NCBI GenBank assembly: GCA_032718865.1
Contig: JALUTQ010000005.1
Span: 1,612,001 to 1,676,000, forward strand
DNA length: 64,000 nucleotides
Direction of reading: 5' to 3'
Source of the DNA: Tilletia caries
Lineage: Eukaryota > Basidiomycota > Exobasidiomycetes > Tilletiales > Tilletiaceae
In this document: piece after piece, positions 22,956 to 32,693 of the stretch
How positions within the stretch are numbered: the stretch's first letter is position 1
Layout of the letters: the number at the start of each line of letters is the position of its first letter
The notes under the pieces: generated by a model
Databases searched by the model: none
Seen by the model: the letters and a program-made list of their open reading frames with translations, nothing else
Told to the model about the DNA's origin: nothing
Made by a program: the position numbers and the translations under genes

Positions 22956-23474
22956 CTCCCGAACGACAAGTACGTCGAAAAGAAGACGAAGGAGGCGTAC
23001 CTCAAGCAAGGTCTGCGTGCCTCTCCAACCCGGGCCGAGCGTCCTAGATCGTCCTCTGACTACACGCTCCTGTCAGACTCCGACGAGGAGCTTCCAAATT
23101 TGTTTTCGAGCGCGGAGATGTCGCACTTTCGACGTCGGTCCGGCATTTCGGCGGGAGCATCCCAATCTCGAGGATCCCCTTCGGCTTCTTCTTCCGCTGC
23201 GAGAAACAGTGCTCCCCCTCGTCAGGCAGGACCAGACATTACGTTCGAGGCGCTTGCAAAACGCGTCAAGCTGGACGATGCTATCATTCAGAAATGCGTG
23301 AAAGTCGGAGTCAAAAAGGCCAGCGCGTTTGCTCGGATGTCAGCGGAAAAGTTCACCCAGATCGGATGTCTCGAAGGCGAAGTTGAGGAAGCTCTCGACG
23401 CTCAGGATCGATGGCGACGTCTGGATTCCAAGGGCTTCAACAAAGACGAGCTCGTGAACGCGCCTGAGGAGTGA

Positions 23475-24140
23475 CGCGTAATAGGCAACAGGGAACCAAG
23501 GCCTCCATTCAATCTCCTTTATCGGCATTCAACATGCACTCAGGCCTCAGCGCCTCAGCACTCTTCACCCAACAAAATCACTCAAGACTCAATTATCGAC
23601 AGTCGTCAGTCACCATACTCTTCAGCATTCGCAATAATCCTCAGGCCTCCCGCCTCAGCGCCTCAGCTCTCGCTCCCTCTCTCGCATTTTTCATTCAGCA
23701 CAAATCAACGTCGGCACTCTTTCTTCGGTCTCGCTCGATTCCTGCTCTCTTCTCACTTGCCCCAACCCCCAGTCGCATCTCGCAACCGCATTCTTCTATG
23801 GCCAATTCCTTCTATTTTTTTTTTTCCTCTCCTCGCGGTCACTTCCTAGCAGTGCTTTCCGCTTTGCCCTTTGCCCTCTGGTTCCTTTTCTTCCATCGAC
23901 TTTAAAGTCACTACCTCACGTCCTCACAGTCACTACCTTAGACGCGCATTTCCATCGTCAGTCGTCACACAGTCACACCTTACGGCCAATACCTTCGCAC
24001 GCAATCAGAAGCCTTTGCTCATCGTGCAAGAACGCATTAGTTTGGTTGTGACTTGTCCAGAACGTCCATATTACAATTTACAGTTGAGCTTGCTCCTCGC
24101 CGTGGTCCCTCAAGAATAGCCATCCTCCAAGTCCTCTTCC
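23475..24140. other. 3' flank of the disrupted gene, no gene seen
   Basis: AT-richer sequence with repeated CCTCAGCGCCTCAGC-like motifs (about 23540-23670) and CAGTCACTACCT repeats near 23905-23980. No coding signal on either strand. Confidence 0.5.
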
Positions 24141-25156
24141 TCACAAGTATCCCGCATTCGTGATCCAGCCGTGTGCATCCTTTTCCGTGATCGAGTCGCA
24201 AGCCATAAAGACGTCGTAGTCCGTTGTCGATCCTGATCTGCGTAGCGAGGCCTTAATTTTGCTGAAGGCTTCTTCAATGGGATTCAGCCATGGGGACCAA
24301 GGAGCGACGTATTCAAAGCGGCAGCCTGAAAGCAAAATCGAAGGATGAAGACGTCAGAACAACAGCTTGGAGGCATGGAGAATGAAAGCAGGATAAACTC
24401 ACCAAAGCGTTGGATGACCTGCTTGATCTGCGGAGACCGGTGGAAAGGGACGTTGTCCATGACAATGACCGAACCAGGTCCAGGGAAAGGCATCGTCTGT
24501 GGAAGGAGATGACTGATCAAGTAGTCGTAAAAGACATCCGCGTTGACCGTCGAGTGATAGATCTTAGGTGCAATGATGCCGTCGACCGTCAAGCCTGGAA
24601 TCAGCGTTGCGCGCTGTGTTCTTTTTCCCGTGCCTGTCTTGACCGCCCGATGTCCGAGACGTGCCCAGCCATAGCGCCGTTGTCCCGTTCTGGAGTCGAA
24701 CCCGCTCTCATCAACGAAGATGAGCTGCTCCGGGAGGTACTGCGCCATCCTCAGTCTACATGCCGCCTCGAATGCCAGATTTGCTTCCGATGCTCGTCGT
24801 TTCAGCCGCTTGCGGGTGATCTCCAGACGCTGGAGGGTGCGGGACAGCAGACTCTTCGTCACCTTCGGTCCGCCAACGACCACCATGTCCTCCGCGAGTT
24901 CGTCAAGCATCAGGTCGGCGCATTGGTCGAGACGAGCAAGGACGTATGCAACGTCCTCTGATCCGAGTTTTCGCGGACGCCCTGTAGAGTATTGCCGTGG
25001 TGGGAGGCCTCCAGGCTGCCACTTCTTCAGGCAACGATGGAAGGTGGGCTTGGAGAAGAGTCCAACGGCAAGGACTTCGTCTTTTGAGAGCCATCCTTCG
25101 ACGTATAGATTGATCAGTAGTTCTTTGCTGCTGTGGTCGATGCGGCGGTAAGGCAT
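24141..25156 (-). CDS. Tc1/mariner-IS630 type transposase (DD34E)
   Basis: Two exons, 25156-24403 and 24325-24141, with a 77-bp intron (GTGAGT...TTTCAG), giving 312 aa. An N-terminal helix-turn-helix region with a conserved YSTGRPRKL linker precedes the catalytic core. Asp149 (IFVDESGF), Asp234 (IVMDNVPFH) and Glu269 (WSPWLNPIEE) are in place with 34 residues between the last two, so the triad is DD34E as in fungal/IS630-related elements. The intron lies between the second Asp and the Glu. The frame is intact. I could not find matching terminal inverted repeats or a TA duplication around it, so it may be a domesticated or end-eroded copy. Confidence 0.88.
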
Positions 25157-26010
25157 CTTTGCTACCTGCTTGTGTTGACCGATGCTGAAAGGATGAAGGT
25201 GCTGGGTTCAGTGTTGGTGTTGCCTGTTGGTGTTGGGTTGTGTTGACCCGTGCGTGAGGTGGGCCTTTTTCTTTTTTTTTAACACGCTAAAAAGGCTCTG
25301 GTCTCAAGCAATTCGCGACTAGCTGTAGATTACAATACAGCGAAGATCGATACTTGGTGAAAATTTCTGCTTCTCTTCCACCACGCGCCACGCACACCAC
25401 GCACCACGCACCACGCACCACACGACAGGGCTCGACACTCGACCTCGACGACGGCGCACTCGGTCTCGACGACGAGTCCGACTTCGGCGCCCCTTCTCAT
25501 TGCTGCCCTGACCCTTCCGCTGCCTTGCTAACCCTCCTTCCCTAACCTCTCCCCCTCTGCTTCTCCCCGTCTGCTGCGCTCTCTTTCTGCCCCTTTCCTT
25601 CTGCTCCACCCCCTGTCTGCTTCTGCTCCCCCTGTCTGCTTCTGCTCCCCCTGTCTGCTTCCTCCCCCGTGATCCTTCTCCGTCTGCTGCTCTCCCTCCC
25701 CGTCTGCTGCCCTCCCCCCGCGTCTGATACCCTCTCCCCGTCTGCTGCCCTCCCTCCCCGTCTGCTGCCTTCCCCGTCTGCTGCCTTCCCCGTCTGTCTC
25801 TCTTCTGCTCTCCTCTCTGTCTGCGCTTCTTTTCTCTCCTCTCGTTCAGAACAGTCTCATAGGGCACATCACACAGCGACAATTCGACGTTCCGACGACA
25901 TATCTTCTATTACTAACCCCTCTCGCTGCTCTGTTAGATATATGTATGTTATGTATGTCGTGTGTGTATGTATGTTAGACACTGGAATGGATATGGTCTT
26001 GCAAGTAACC
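25157..26010. other. non-coding region with a CT-rich minisatellite
   Basis: Upstream of the transposase there is a run of GTTGGTGTTG repeats (25200-25245). From 25540 to 25800 the strand is a degenerate tandem array of CCCCGTCTGCTGCCCTCC-like units, about 17-18 bp each. It produces long open frames on the other strand that are artefacts of the repeat. The last part holds TATGTATGT repeats near 25940-25975. Confidence 0.6.
25540..25800 (+). repeat. CCCCGTCTGCTGC-type minisatellite
   Basis: Ten or more imperfect copies of a 15-18-bp unit built on CCC(C/T)GTCTGCT. It is pyrimidine-rich on the + strand. Confidence 0.75.
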
Positions 26011-26642
26011 TGAATGTCCCGATCTATGGTCGATTCGCCCCGAGCATGAGGCGATTGGCCCCGTAAGCGTTTTTTTGAATTGAGCCCGTAAGATGAGGCG
26101 ATTCAGCCCGTAATTATCGGCGACTGAACCCATAAACAAAGGCGATTGAGCCCATAAAGATGGTCGATTGGCCCCATAAGGCAGGGCACTGGCCCCATAA
26201 AAATCTCAAATCGCCTTTGGCGACCTTCCCTGCTTCCAAATCTTCCAGATAAATTATTCTACAGCGGCCAGGGTGCCTAAGGTACCTGTACTGAGCTTCT
26301 AGGGTCATAGGCGGCCATAGGCGGGCCGGGATGGCGGTCTTCGGCGACGTAATTCACTTTGAGAGCTCGTCGACGGGCAGAAACGCTTCACAGAAGCCCG
26401 ACTTGTGTGTGAGTTGAACCCTCTTACATACCTGAAGGCCCGACCGGTCGTTTGGACAGTGTTAGTACACACTACCGCTCTATCCGGCTGAAATAGACAT
26501 TACGGGCTCTGTCCACCATCTTTATGGGCTCTGTCCACCATCTTTATGGGGCCAATCGACCATCTTTATGGGGTCACTCAACCATAGATCGGGGTCAGTG
26601 CCGGGGTGCTCGGGGCGAACCGACCATAGATCGGGACATTCA
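26011..26642. mobile_element. TIR element with a ~22-bp periodic array and tRNA-like core
   Basis: The 36-bp ends (26011-26046 and 26607-26642, starting TGAATGTCCCGATCTATGGT) are inverted copies with one mismatch. Inside the left end about eight degenerate copies of a GGCGATTGAGCCCATAA unit repeat every 21-23 bp. Inverted copies (TTTATGGGGCCAATCGACC type) fill the right arm. The centre carries a tRNA-like sequence on the minus strand. Nothing is coded. The structure fits a non-autonomous DNA transposon with multiple subterminal binding sites. No clear target duplication was found. Confidence 0.8.
26405..26500 (-). ncRNA. degenerate tRNA-like (pol III promoter) sequence
   Basis: Read on the minus strand: TATTTCAGCCGG (box A, 26484-26495) and GGTTCAACTC (good box B, 26411-26420). 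Between them a hairpin presents a GTA triplet in an eight-base loop. The spacing of about 64 bases would need a long variable arm or intron. The acceptor stem is not evident. Probably a tRNA-derived relic rather than a functional tRNA. Confidence 0.4.
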
Positions 26643-27393
26643 CCCGTTCTCGGTTCTAAAACATGGGGTCGGTCCTGAGTGGGTACCGACCCCGGGGGTC
26701 GAGTACCGACCGGGGTCGGCCAATAGACACGACCTTTCCAATTTCGTGAATGTGAAGTGGTGAGGGGATAGAGTAGCGTGGAGTATGTAGAAAGTCAGTA
26801 TCGGCGCTCCTGAAGCCTCGTCATTGAGCATGACGCCGTGAAGGAGAGGCGAGGCGAGAGGCATTCCGGAATCCGGATATCCATTAGCAGGCATTAGTAA
26901 GGCTCTGTAGGAAAGCTCTGCGACAAAAAAGGAAGTCGCTCGTCAGGCTTATTTGGGGTTTCTCCTGTGGCAGGCCTTTTTGCGCCTGCAAGACCTTCTA
27001 GGAATATTATCTGCGCTGCCTACGAGGCCGACCTGAGGCCAGAAACCTTAAGGCGCGAAATTAGAGCTTCCGCTTTCTTCCCCGAAACCGAATGAAAAGC
27101 CACAACCTGTGATCGGTTTCACCTCCCCGATTTGGCACTTGGCACACGTGACCTCAGGGGGGCCCGCAGACTGCCGGGCGCCGGCAGTGCGCACCTCCAC
27201 GTGGAATCCATTGGGACTTTGTCGGCATCATCACCACACGAACTTGGGATGCGCGTTACGCGCGTTCGCCAGCCCTGAACGATCTTTCCTGGGCTCCAAC
27301 CACACGCAAGCTTCCCTTTCCCCGCCCAGCCCCCAGGCCCCAGCGTGTGACGGATCGGAACCGGGTCTATACGAGGGCAGACAACGACTTCGA
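26643..27393. other. intergenic, no gene seen
   Basis: Between the TIR element and the KDZ transposase. It contains a GGGGTCG/CGACCCC-rich stretch near 26665-26720. I see no KDZ-type terminal repeat. Confidence 0.45.
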
Positions 27394-30300
27394 ATGCGTC
27401 GCTCTTACATGCTTGAGTCGGCAGAAGAACGGCGGCTCGCGCACATGACTGACACCAGCTCCTTTCATCATTCGGGTTATTCTCCTCCTTCTAGCCACAG
27501 CTTCGAGCTCCAGCTCCCGTCTTCTGCGGCCCTTGAAGAGAGCAAAGGGTCCAGCGGTGCTCAAGGCCATCGTCCAGGTCACCGAAGACGGCACCGCCCA
27601 CGACGTAGTCTACACGTCCGCCCCCTCCACGCACGTCGCATCAACACAGCTTGCGCGTCTGGTCAACCATCCTCAAGACCAAGGCGACGACTGGGCCGCC
27701 CACGACGACGACGGGCAATACTCCATCGGCGGTGTCACCGCAGCCGCCCCTGCCGCGTCGGACGTCCGCTTCTACCAGAGTCATCTCCTACCCGGCACTT
27801 CCCGCCATTCTCAAGCATCTTACCGGGTCCAGCAACAGCGATGCTTCGACGATTGGACGGACTTGGTGGACGACGTTGTGGAGCCGTTCCTCTCAGCAAT
27901 GAGCCGCGCTTCAGGCCCGGAATCCGGCTCCCACGACATTCGGGCATGGGACCGCCTTCTCTGCCCCTGTCTTCCTGACCTCGCCATCAAAGTCACCATT
28001 GTCGACTTCTCCTCTCGCCGTTCCCACCCCATCCGATCGTGCACCGAACACCTCGCCGCGACACTCATCGGAGCAAGCGCCTTCCCCTCCACCGCCTGTC
28101 GACCTACCGTCGCGTTCTCCTTCCGGATACTGCAGTTCTTCCTGGCCCTCCAAGAGCGCTGTCGAATCGGCGCGTTTGGCTTTGCGGGGGCGTTTTCCGA
28201 ACTGTTGCGCATTGAGACGGGCGAGGAGCTTCCAATCGTGGCCATCTCATCCAGGGTCAGTCTCTCAGCATTCACCCGAGTACGCGCGGCATCTTGCATC
28301 GCTGACGACGCGTAAACTCTTTCCTCTATCACAGGACTCAAAGCGCAGACCCCTGCGGCTGGCGTCAGAATGGTTCCAGGCCCTAGAACAGCAGTGTGCC
28401 GACCGCGCCTTGGGCCGAGAGGTCAAGTACGCACTGGGACGGCCATTTCTCGACCATGACGACCTCGTCATCACCCTCGACGACCTCGCCATGCGTTGCC
28501 CGGCGTGTTTCGGCGGCCTGGCACGGAACCATGTGCCGGTCGGCGCCCCCCAGGTCATCGTCTGCCTTGACGGGAACTTCCAGCATAAGCGGCATAAGGC
28601 CCAAGACGCCCTGCGCCAATCACCCCGTCGGCCCACCAGCTTCATTTCTCGACAGCAACTTGAAGCCGCGCGCAAGGTCTTCGAGAATCCGAATGTGGGC
28701 GAAGGTCCCAGAACCGGATGCAGTGCGGATGTCAAGGCGGCAATCGACGGCTTCGTCAAGACATCTCGCGCCCAGTTCGACATCGGCGGTGTTGTCGGCA
28801 TGACGTGTCGCCATGGATCTCCGCTCATACTCGTCAATGTCCACGATACGGGAGAGAAGCACTACTACGCCTATACCCTTCTCACACAGTTGCTGGACGC
28901 CTGCGGCACGGCCCTCGACCACCTGGGAGTGTGCTACGACATCGGCTGCAAGCTTTCGGTTTCACCTCGCCTCGCAGCAGCTCTTGCCCGCCGATCTCAT
29001 CCGGTCCTGCTCACACACGTCGTGTCGGTCTTCCACTCATACGGTCACGACTTCGATTGCCAGCTCAAGTTCAGCCCTCGCCGCACGCCTGGCTTCGGAC
29101 TCACCGATGGAGAAGCGCTCGAACGCCTTTGGTCTTCCCTCGCCGACCTCGTGTCCATCACCCGCGACATGAGCGAATCCGATCGTCTCTCCACGCTCAG
29201 CGCCCGCCTACACAAGCTCGCCCGTTCCCATCGCCTAGATCTCATGGCCACATTTCAGCGACGACTTCGCAAGATCGCTTCGTCCCGTGAGCAAGGGATC
29301 AAAGAGTTCATGGCACTAGTTCCACACCTGGTTCAGTACACCGGCGAACGTGTCGCTGATGCCTACGCCTCCTCCTGTCCCACAACCGGCCTGCCTCTAC
29401 GCATCAGCGAGCTACTTCAAGAACTGGTAGCACTTCGTCGCAAGAAGGCTTTCGACAAGGCCGGTGTGATCAGAGAGATTTCAAGAACGAGAGCCCGCAA
29501 CACTCGCAGAAGAGTCATCGACCTCTCACTCGAAGCCAAAGCTCTGATTCTCCCATTGAAGAGCTACCACTCGCTCACTGCCGTCCTAAATCGTAGGCTC
29601 CACACCAATTCCCAGGACGCCACCGCGCGTCTCGCCGTGAGCCTGAGTGGCAGCGCCACTCAGGCCAAGTCAGCGCGTTTGAAGTTCAATGACGCCGCTC
29701 GAGCTTATCGTGGGGCTACGGATCCGCAGTACCGAACCAGGATCTTCACCATTTCCGAGGAAGCCCTTTTTCCGACTGTCCACGCTCACTTACGTCTCCG
29801 GACTCGCAAGCCCAGCCGACATCGAAGACGAGCCGTGGGTCACCGATAGTGATCTATTTGGGGCGATGGATACCGTGGATCTATTCACTCGCCTGGATGA
29901 AGAGCACGAACGCATCAGATTGGAGCTTGACAACATGCTAATTTGGTACAAGGAGGTAGAGTACGAACTCCATGCCAGAATCGAGGTCGAACCGTCGGGT
30001 CTGTCCGGACCGGAGATGGCAAATCAAGCACAGTTCGTCGGACGGCTTCTCTCCGAGCACCGGAGCACCTTGGCACATTGGGCAGCGCGATCCCTGAAGA
30101 TTGCCGGGCAGACTGCATCGAGCATCGCCGCTATTCAGAATCAAAGGACGGCCTATGCGAGCACGCGACATGTCGCCCACTTCGATCACGTACTTAATCG
30201 TCATCACGACATCGCAACATCGATGGCTACGTGGGAGCATCAACTCCCGCTGCCGCTGTCAGTGGCCGCGAAGGCCTCGCTCATTGTCGACGATGACAAT

Positions 30301-30543
30301 CTGAACGCTGATCAAGGCTCGGGTCTTCACGCCGCCGACGCGGACGACGATGAGGACGACGGCGAGACCGACTTCCCTGACCATCCTCTGGACCGCCATT
30401 CGGCACCGGCGGCATCGGGACTGGAACAATCAGCGGGTGATGAGGAGGAGATCAATGTGGAACGATTCCTGGCCACTGTCCTCAATGTCAATGCCGAGAG
30501 GGTAATCAACGGAGTCGAGGCCGACCAAGACATCATGAGCTAA
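27394..30543 (+). CDS. KDZ (Kyakuja-Dileera-Zisupton) family transposase
   Basis: A well-supported joint links the exon ending at 28255 to the exon starting at 28335 (intron GTCAGT...ATCACAG). Diagnostic KDZ motifs follow in order: CPACFGG (Cys cluster), CLDGNFQHKRH with the first catalytic Asp, CRHGSPL, CYDIGCKL with the second Asp, then HSYGHDFDCQLKFSPRR and GFGLTDGEALERLWS with the catalytic Glu. Upstream, RPTVAFSFRILQFFLALQE matches the CxC-type N-terminal region of basidiomycete KDZ proteins. The acidic tail after the catalytic part lies in another frame (ASPADIEDEPW... to DQDIMS). The change at about 29770-29825 is either a very short intron or a frameshift. The start is unresolved: ATG 27394 opens a different frame and the KDZ frame is open only from about 27533. 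Confidence 0.85.
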
Positions 30544-31058
30544 GCTCACGTCCCGCGGCATTCGTGCGAGTGTTCGACCTCCGTCGCTGTGAAGTCCGAG
30601 CTCCCCGCCACGCCCGCGGCCACCCACGTCCACAGAGGTTAGTCCGCAGAGCGGACAATCCCTCCATCGTGCAACGGCTCGCATGCGACGGGCCTCGGCC
30701 ACGGTCTAGCCAAAGCAACGGTTCCCGAAGGTTCCAGCACACACGGATCAAGGTACCCCACCCACAGACTCACGTACACCATCGCTCTCTCGCCGGGCAG
30801 AGGCGGCGAACCCCGGTCACGCGTTCCCTATCTCTCTCTCAGCGACGTTTCATGCATCGATGCAAGCCCGGCGCCGTCATGGGCGTGGCGCGCGAAGCGA
30901 ACGGGAAGCGCTGTGCGCTCATGTCGGAAGCGGAGCAGGAGCAGCAGGAGACAGACGGGCGGGCTGGGCGGGCGCAGAAGGATGAGGTTGCGTTGTCGCT
31001 GTGCTCTTCCGTCTACGACACCACTCCTGCGACACAGCTCCGACGCCTGTCCTCCCGC

Positions 31059-31148
31059 ACCTCACCATCCATCTCGTCGCGAGCGACGGTTCTTCCCTCA
31101 TACGTGCAGAGCTGTCGAGGTCGAGAAATCCCTCCGCTCCCGACAGCC
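31059..31148 (+). repeat. 90-bp dispersed repeat, copy 1
   Basis: Inverted copy of 43129-43218 with a few mismatches concentrated near positions 31075-31090. The flanks on both sides diverge. No target duplication is visible. Confidence 0.75.
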
Positions 31149-31920
31149 GTTTCCTTTCCGAAGCCTACCTACCAGCCGATCCGGAGATCCAGGCCAGGCT
31201 GCATTCAGTGCTATTGCCGGATCCCCGCTGGCTGCATCAGCGACGATCCGCATAGGCATAGGTGGCTGCGCGGGCTGCAGCGGAGACGAGACGTAGCCGC
31301 CTCGGGTGGGAGTGGACGAGGAAGCAGGGCCGGAGACGGGAGAGCACGTATGCGCGCAACAAGTTTCCAGCCCAGAAGAATGCTGTGAACGATCAGTACT
31401 CCCAGCATGATGGATAACGAACTACGATCAGGAGGTGACATCGGACTTCGGAGGTTCAGGATCGGCTTGCAAACATCCAGGGACAGACGAGCACTTCAAG
31501 CAACCAGTACTGGTGAGTGACCTCTTCCTTGATCTCATGTTGAATCTGTCTGTTCTTTCGCGCTGACTATGTTGGCCGAGCCGACAAGGCGACGTACACT
31601 CGCGGGCAGGGTCGCGTCCTCGATTCATCTTCCTCCGATCGTCGCTCAGCCTCGGTACCGTCGGCTTCGCTCCTCTCACATAGGCGTGGAAGTTGTCGTC
31701 GTCCTCACTGCAATTGTATAAGCAACTAACAGCCTGCACTATGTGGTGGGTACAACCAGGGTACAGTGAGAGTACAAGACGGGTATAGGCACACCGGCCA
31801 CATGCATTCGAGGTTCTGCGGTCCCGGCCCATGGGGGAGGGTACTGTGCGGGTTAACGGAGGGTACAGCCTTCCTGGCTACCGCAACGTACCAGGGGACG
31901 AGCCTCGCGTAGGCCGAAGG

Positions 31921-31930
31921 TATATATACT
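31921..31930 (+). promoter_or_regulatory. TATA box of the H3 variant gene
   Basis: TATATATACT about 120 bp before the ATG at 32051, followed by a pyrimidine-rich leader (CTCCCCCCCTCTCC, then CCCAGTCACTTCCCCTG). Confidence 0.55.
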
Positions 31931-32050
31931 CGTGTTATGACCATCACTCCCCCCCTCTCCACTCTTCACTACACGCAGTCGCCTGCTCCCTCCTTCCATC
32001 TCACATCTCACTCACTCACCCAGTCACTTCCCCTGCACCCATCAACAACC

Positions 32051-32631
32051 ATGGCCCGAACCAAGCAGACCGCGCGGCGCTCAACGGGGGGCAAGGCTCC
32101 CCGCCAGACAACCGCCACCAAAGCCGCCAAGAAGTATGGCAATGGTCCTAACGTCCCTGGCGTCGGAGGCGGTGAGTAGACTCGAGATGCTTCAATGGTC
32201 ACCTGTGGTTTAGTTGCTGATCATCTACCTTCGTCTAATCACAGTCAAGAAGCCGCACCGTTACAAGCCGGGCACGGTGGCCCTGCGCGAGATTCGACGC
32301 TACCAGCAGTCGACCGAGCTGCTCATCCGCAAGCTTCCCTTCCAACGTTTGGTCAAGGAGATCAGTCAAGACATCAAGACCGATCTCCGATTTCAAAGCG
32401 CGGCCATCGGAGCTCTTCAAGAGGCTTCCGAAGCTTACCTCGTCGATCTCTTCGCAGACACGTCAGTGACATCCCCTTTCCCGCCTATCCGTCCTAGACT
32501 CGTTTCCGACTGAATACTGATGCTGGTTTCTGGGCCCCTGCAGAAACCTGGCTGCCATCCACGCCAAGCGTGTGACCGTCATGCCCAAGGACATGGCACT
32601 CGCTCGACGTCTCCGTGGCGAGCGCAGCTGA
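32051..32631 (+). CDS. divergent histone H3 variant
   Basis: Three exons, 32051-32171, 32245-32461 and 32544-32631, give 141 aa (140 without Met; canonical H3 is 135). The tail starts [17 protein letters not shown], so residue 9 is Arg, not Lys; Lys4, Lys14, Lys23 and the Lys27 equivalent remain. After AAKKYGN there is a five-residue insertion before [11 protein letters not shown], where the Lys36 equivalent is kept. In the core, YQQS replaces YQKS (canonical Lys56 is Gln), and DIKTD keeps Lys79. The C-terminal part reads [20 protein letters not shown], then RRLRGERS. Loop 1 is not lengthened, which argues against a centromeric CENP-A. It should form a nucleosome with H4 but cannot carry H3K9 methylation. 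The fold assignment is certain; its role as a variant is inferred. Confidence 0.93.
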
Positions 32632-32693
32632 GGTATCCTCAAGACGTGGCACTCGCTCGGCGTCTGCATGGCGAGCGCAGCTGAGGCATCCTT
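32587..32693 (+). repeat. tandem duplication of the H3 gene 3' end
   Basis: The last ~45 coding bases, the stop and a few following bases (32587-32640) are repeated directly at 32641-32693 with about five differences. The second copy is downstream of the stop and non-coding. Confidence 0.85.

Larger units (their letters stand above)
9505..23474 (+). pseudogene. host gene of unknown function, split by a hAT and a Ty3 element
   Basis: The gene reads as exons 9505-9685, 9776-9859 and 9957-10585, where the frame is cut by the hAT insertion. It continues at 16245-16324 between the two transposons and again at 22956/22961-23474, ending at TGA 23472-23474. The target duplications (CATGCTTT for hAT, CTCCC for the LTR element) mark the exact joints. 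Across the hAT joint the frame gives CFILRGGIHF, then a 1-nt loss in CATTTCTCG shifts to LDRWVAAIERDPAANSSAHL, which runs straight into PNDKYVEKKTKEAYL after the LTR element. The product is about 440 aa: a Ser/Thr-rich acidic N-terminus, a globular middle, a basic KKRK segment, a conserved C-x3-H...C...H cluster and a helical C-terminus. The C..H..C..G.H pattern resembles uncharacterised basidiomycete families; I assign no function. Confidence 0.8.
30544..32050. other. intergenic, with promoter of the H3 variant gene
   Basis: No gene recognised. A 90-bp sequence at 31059-31148 recurs inverted at 43129-43218. From about 31745 to 31895 there are many GGGTAC/GGTACAG motifs. A TATA box (TATATATACT, 31921-31930) lies about 120 bp upstream of the histone start. 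Confidence 0.5.

Noticed and set aside
22945..23474. A separate small gene starting at the 3' LTR
   Set aside because: The frame is the continuation of the host gene broken by the LTR element; the apparent start inside the LTR is fortuitous.
23905..25330. Terminal inverted repeats for the DD34E transposase
   Set aside because: ATTACAAT occurs on both sides (near 24070 and 25328), but the match is too short and not extended.
25319..25882. Long minus-strand open frame rich in Arg/Gly/Glu
   Set aside because: It is the complement of the CT-rich minisatellite; the repeat period explains the open frame and no domain is present.
26011..26642. CRISPR-like array
   Set aside because: The ~22-bp units are degenerate and without unique spacers, and they are arranged as inverted arms of a TIR element in a eukaryotic genome.
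32051..32631. Centromeric H3 (CENP-A)
   Set aside because: Loop 1 has the canonical length and the tail begins like ordinary H3; the divergent residues are elsewhere.
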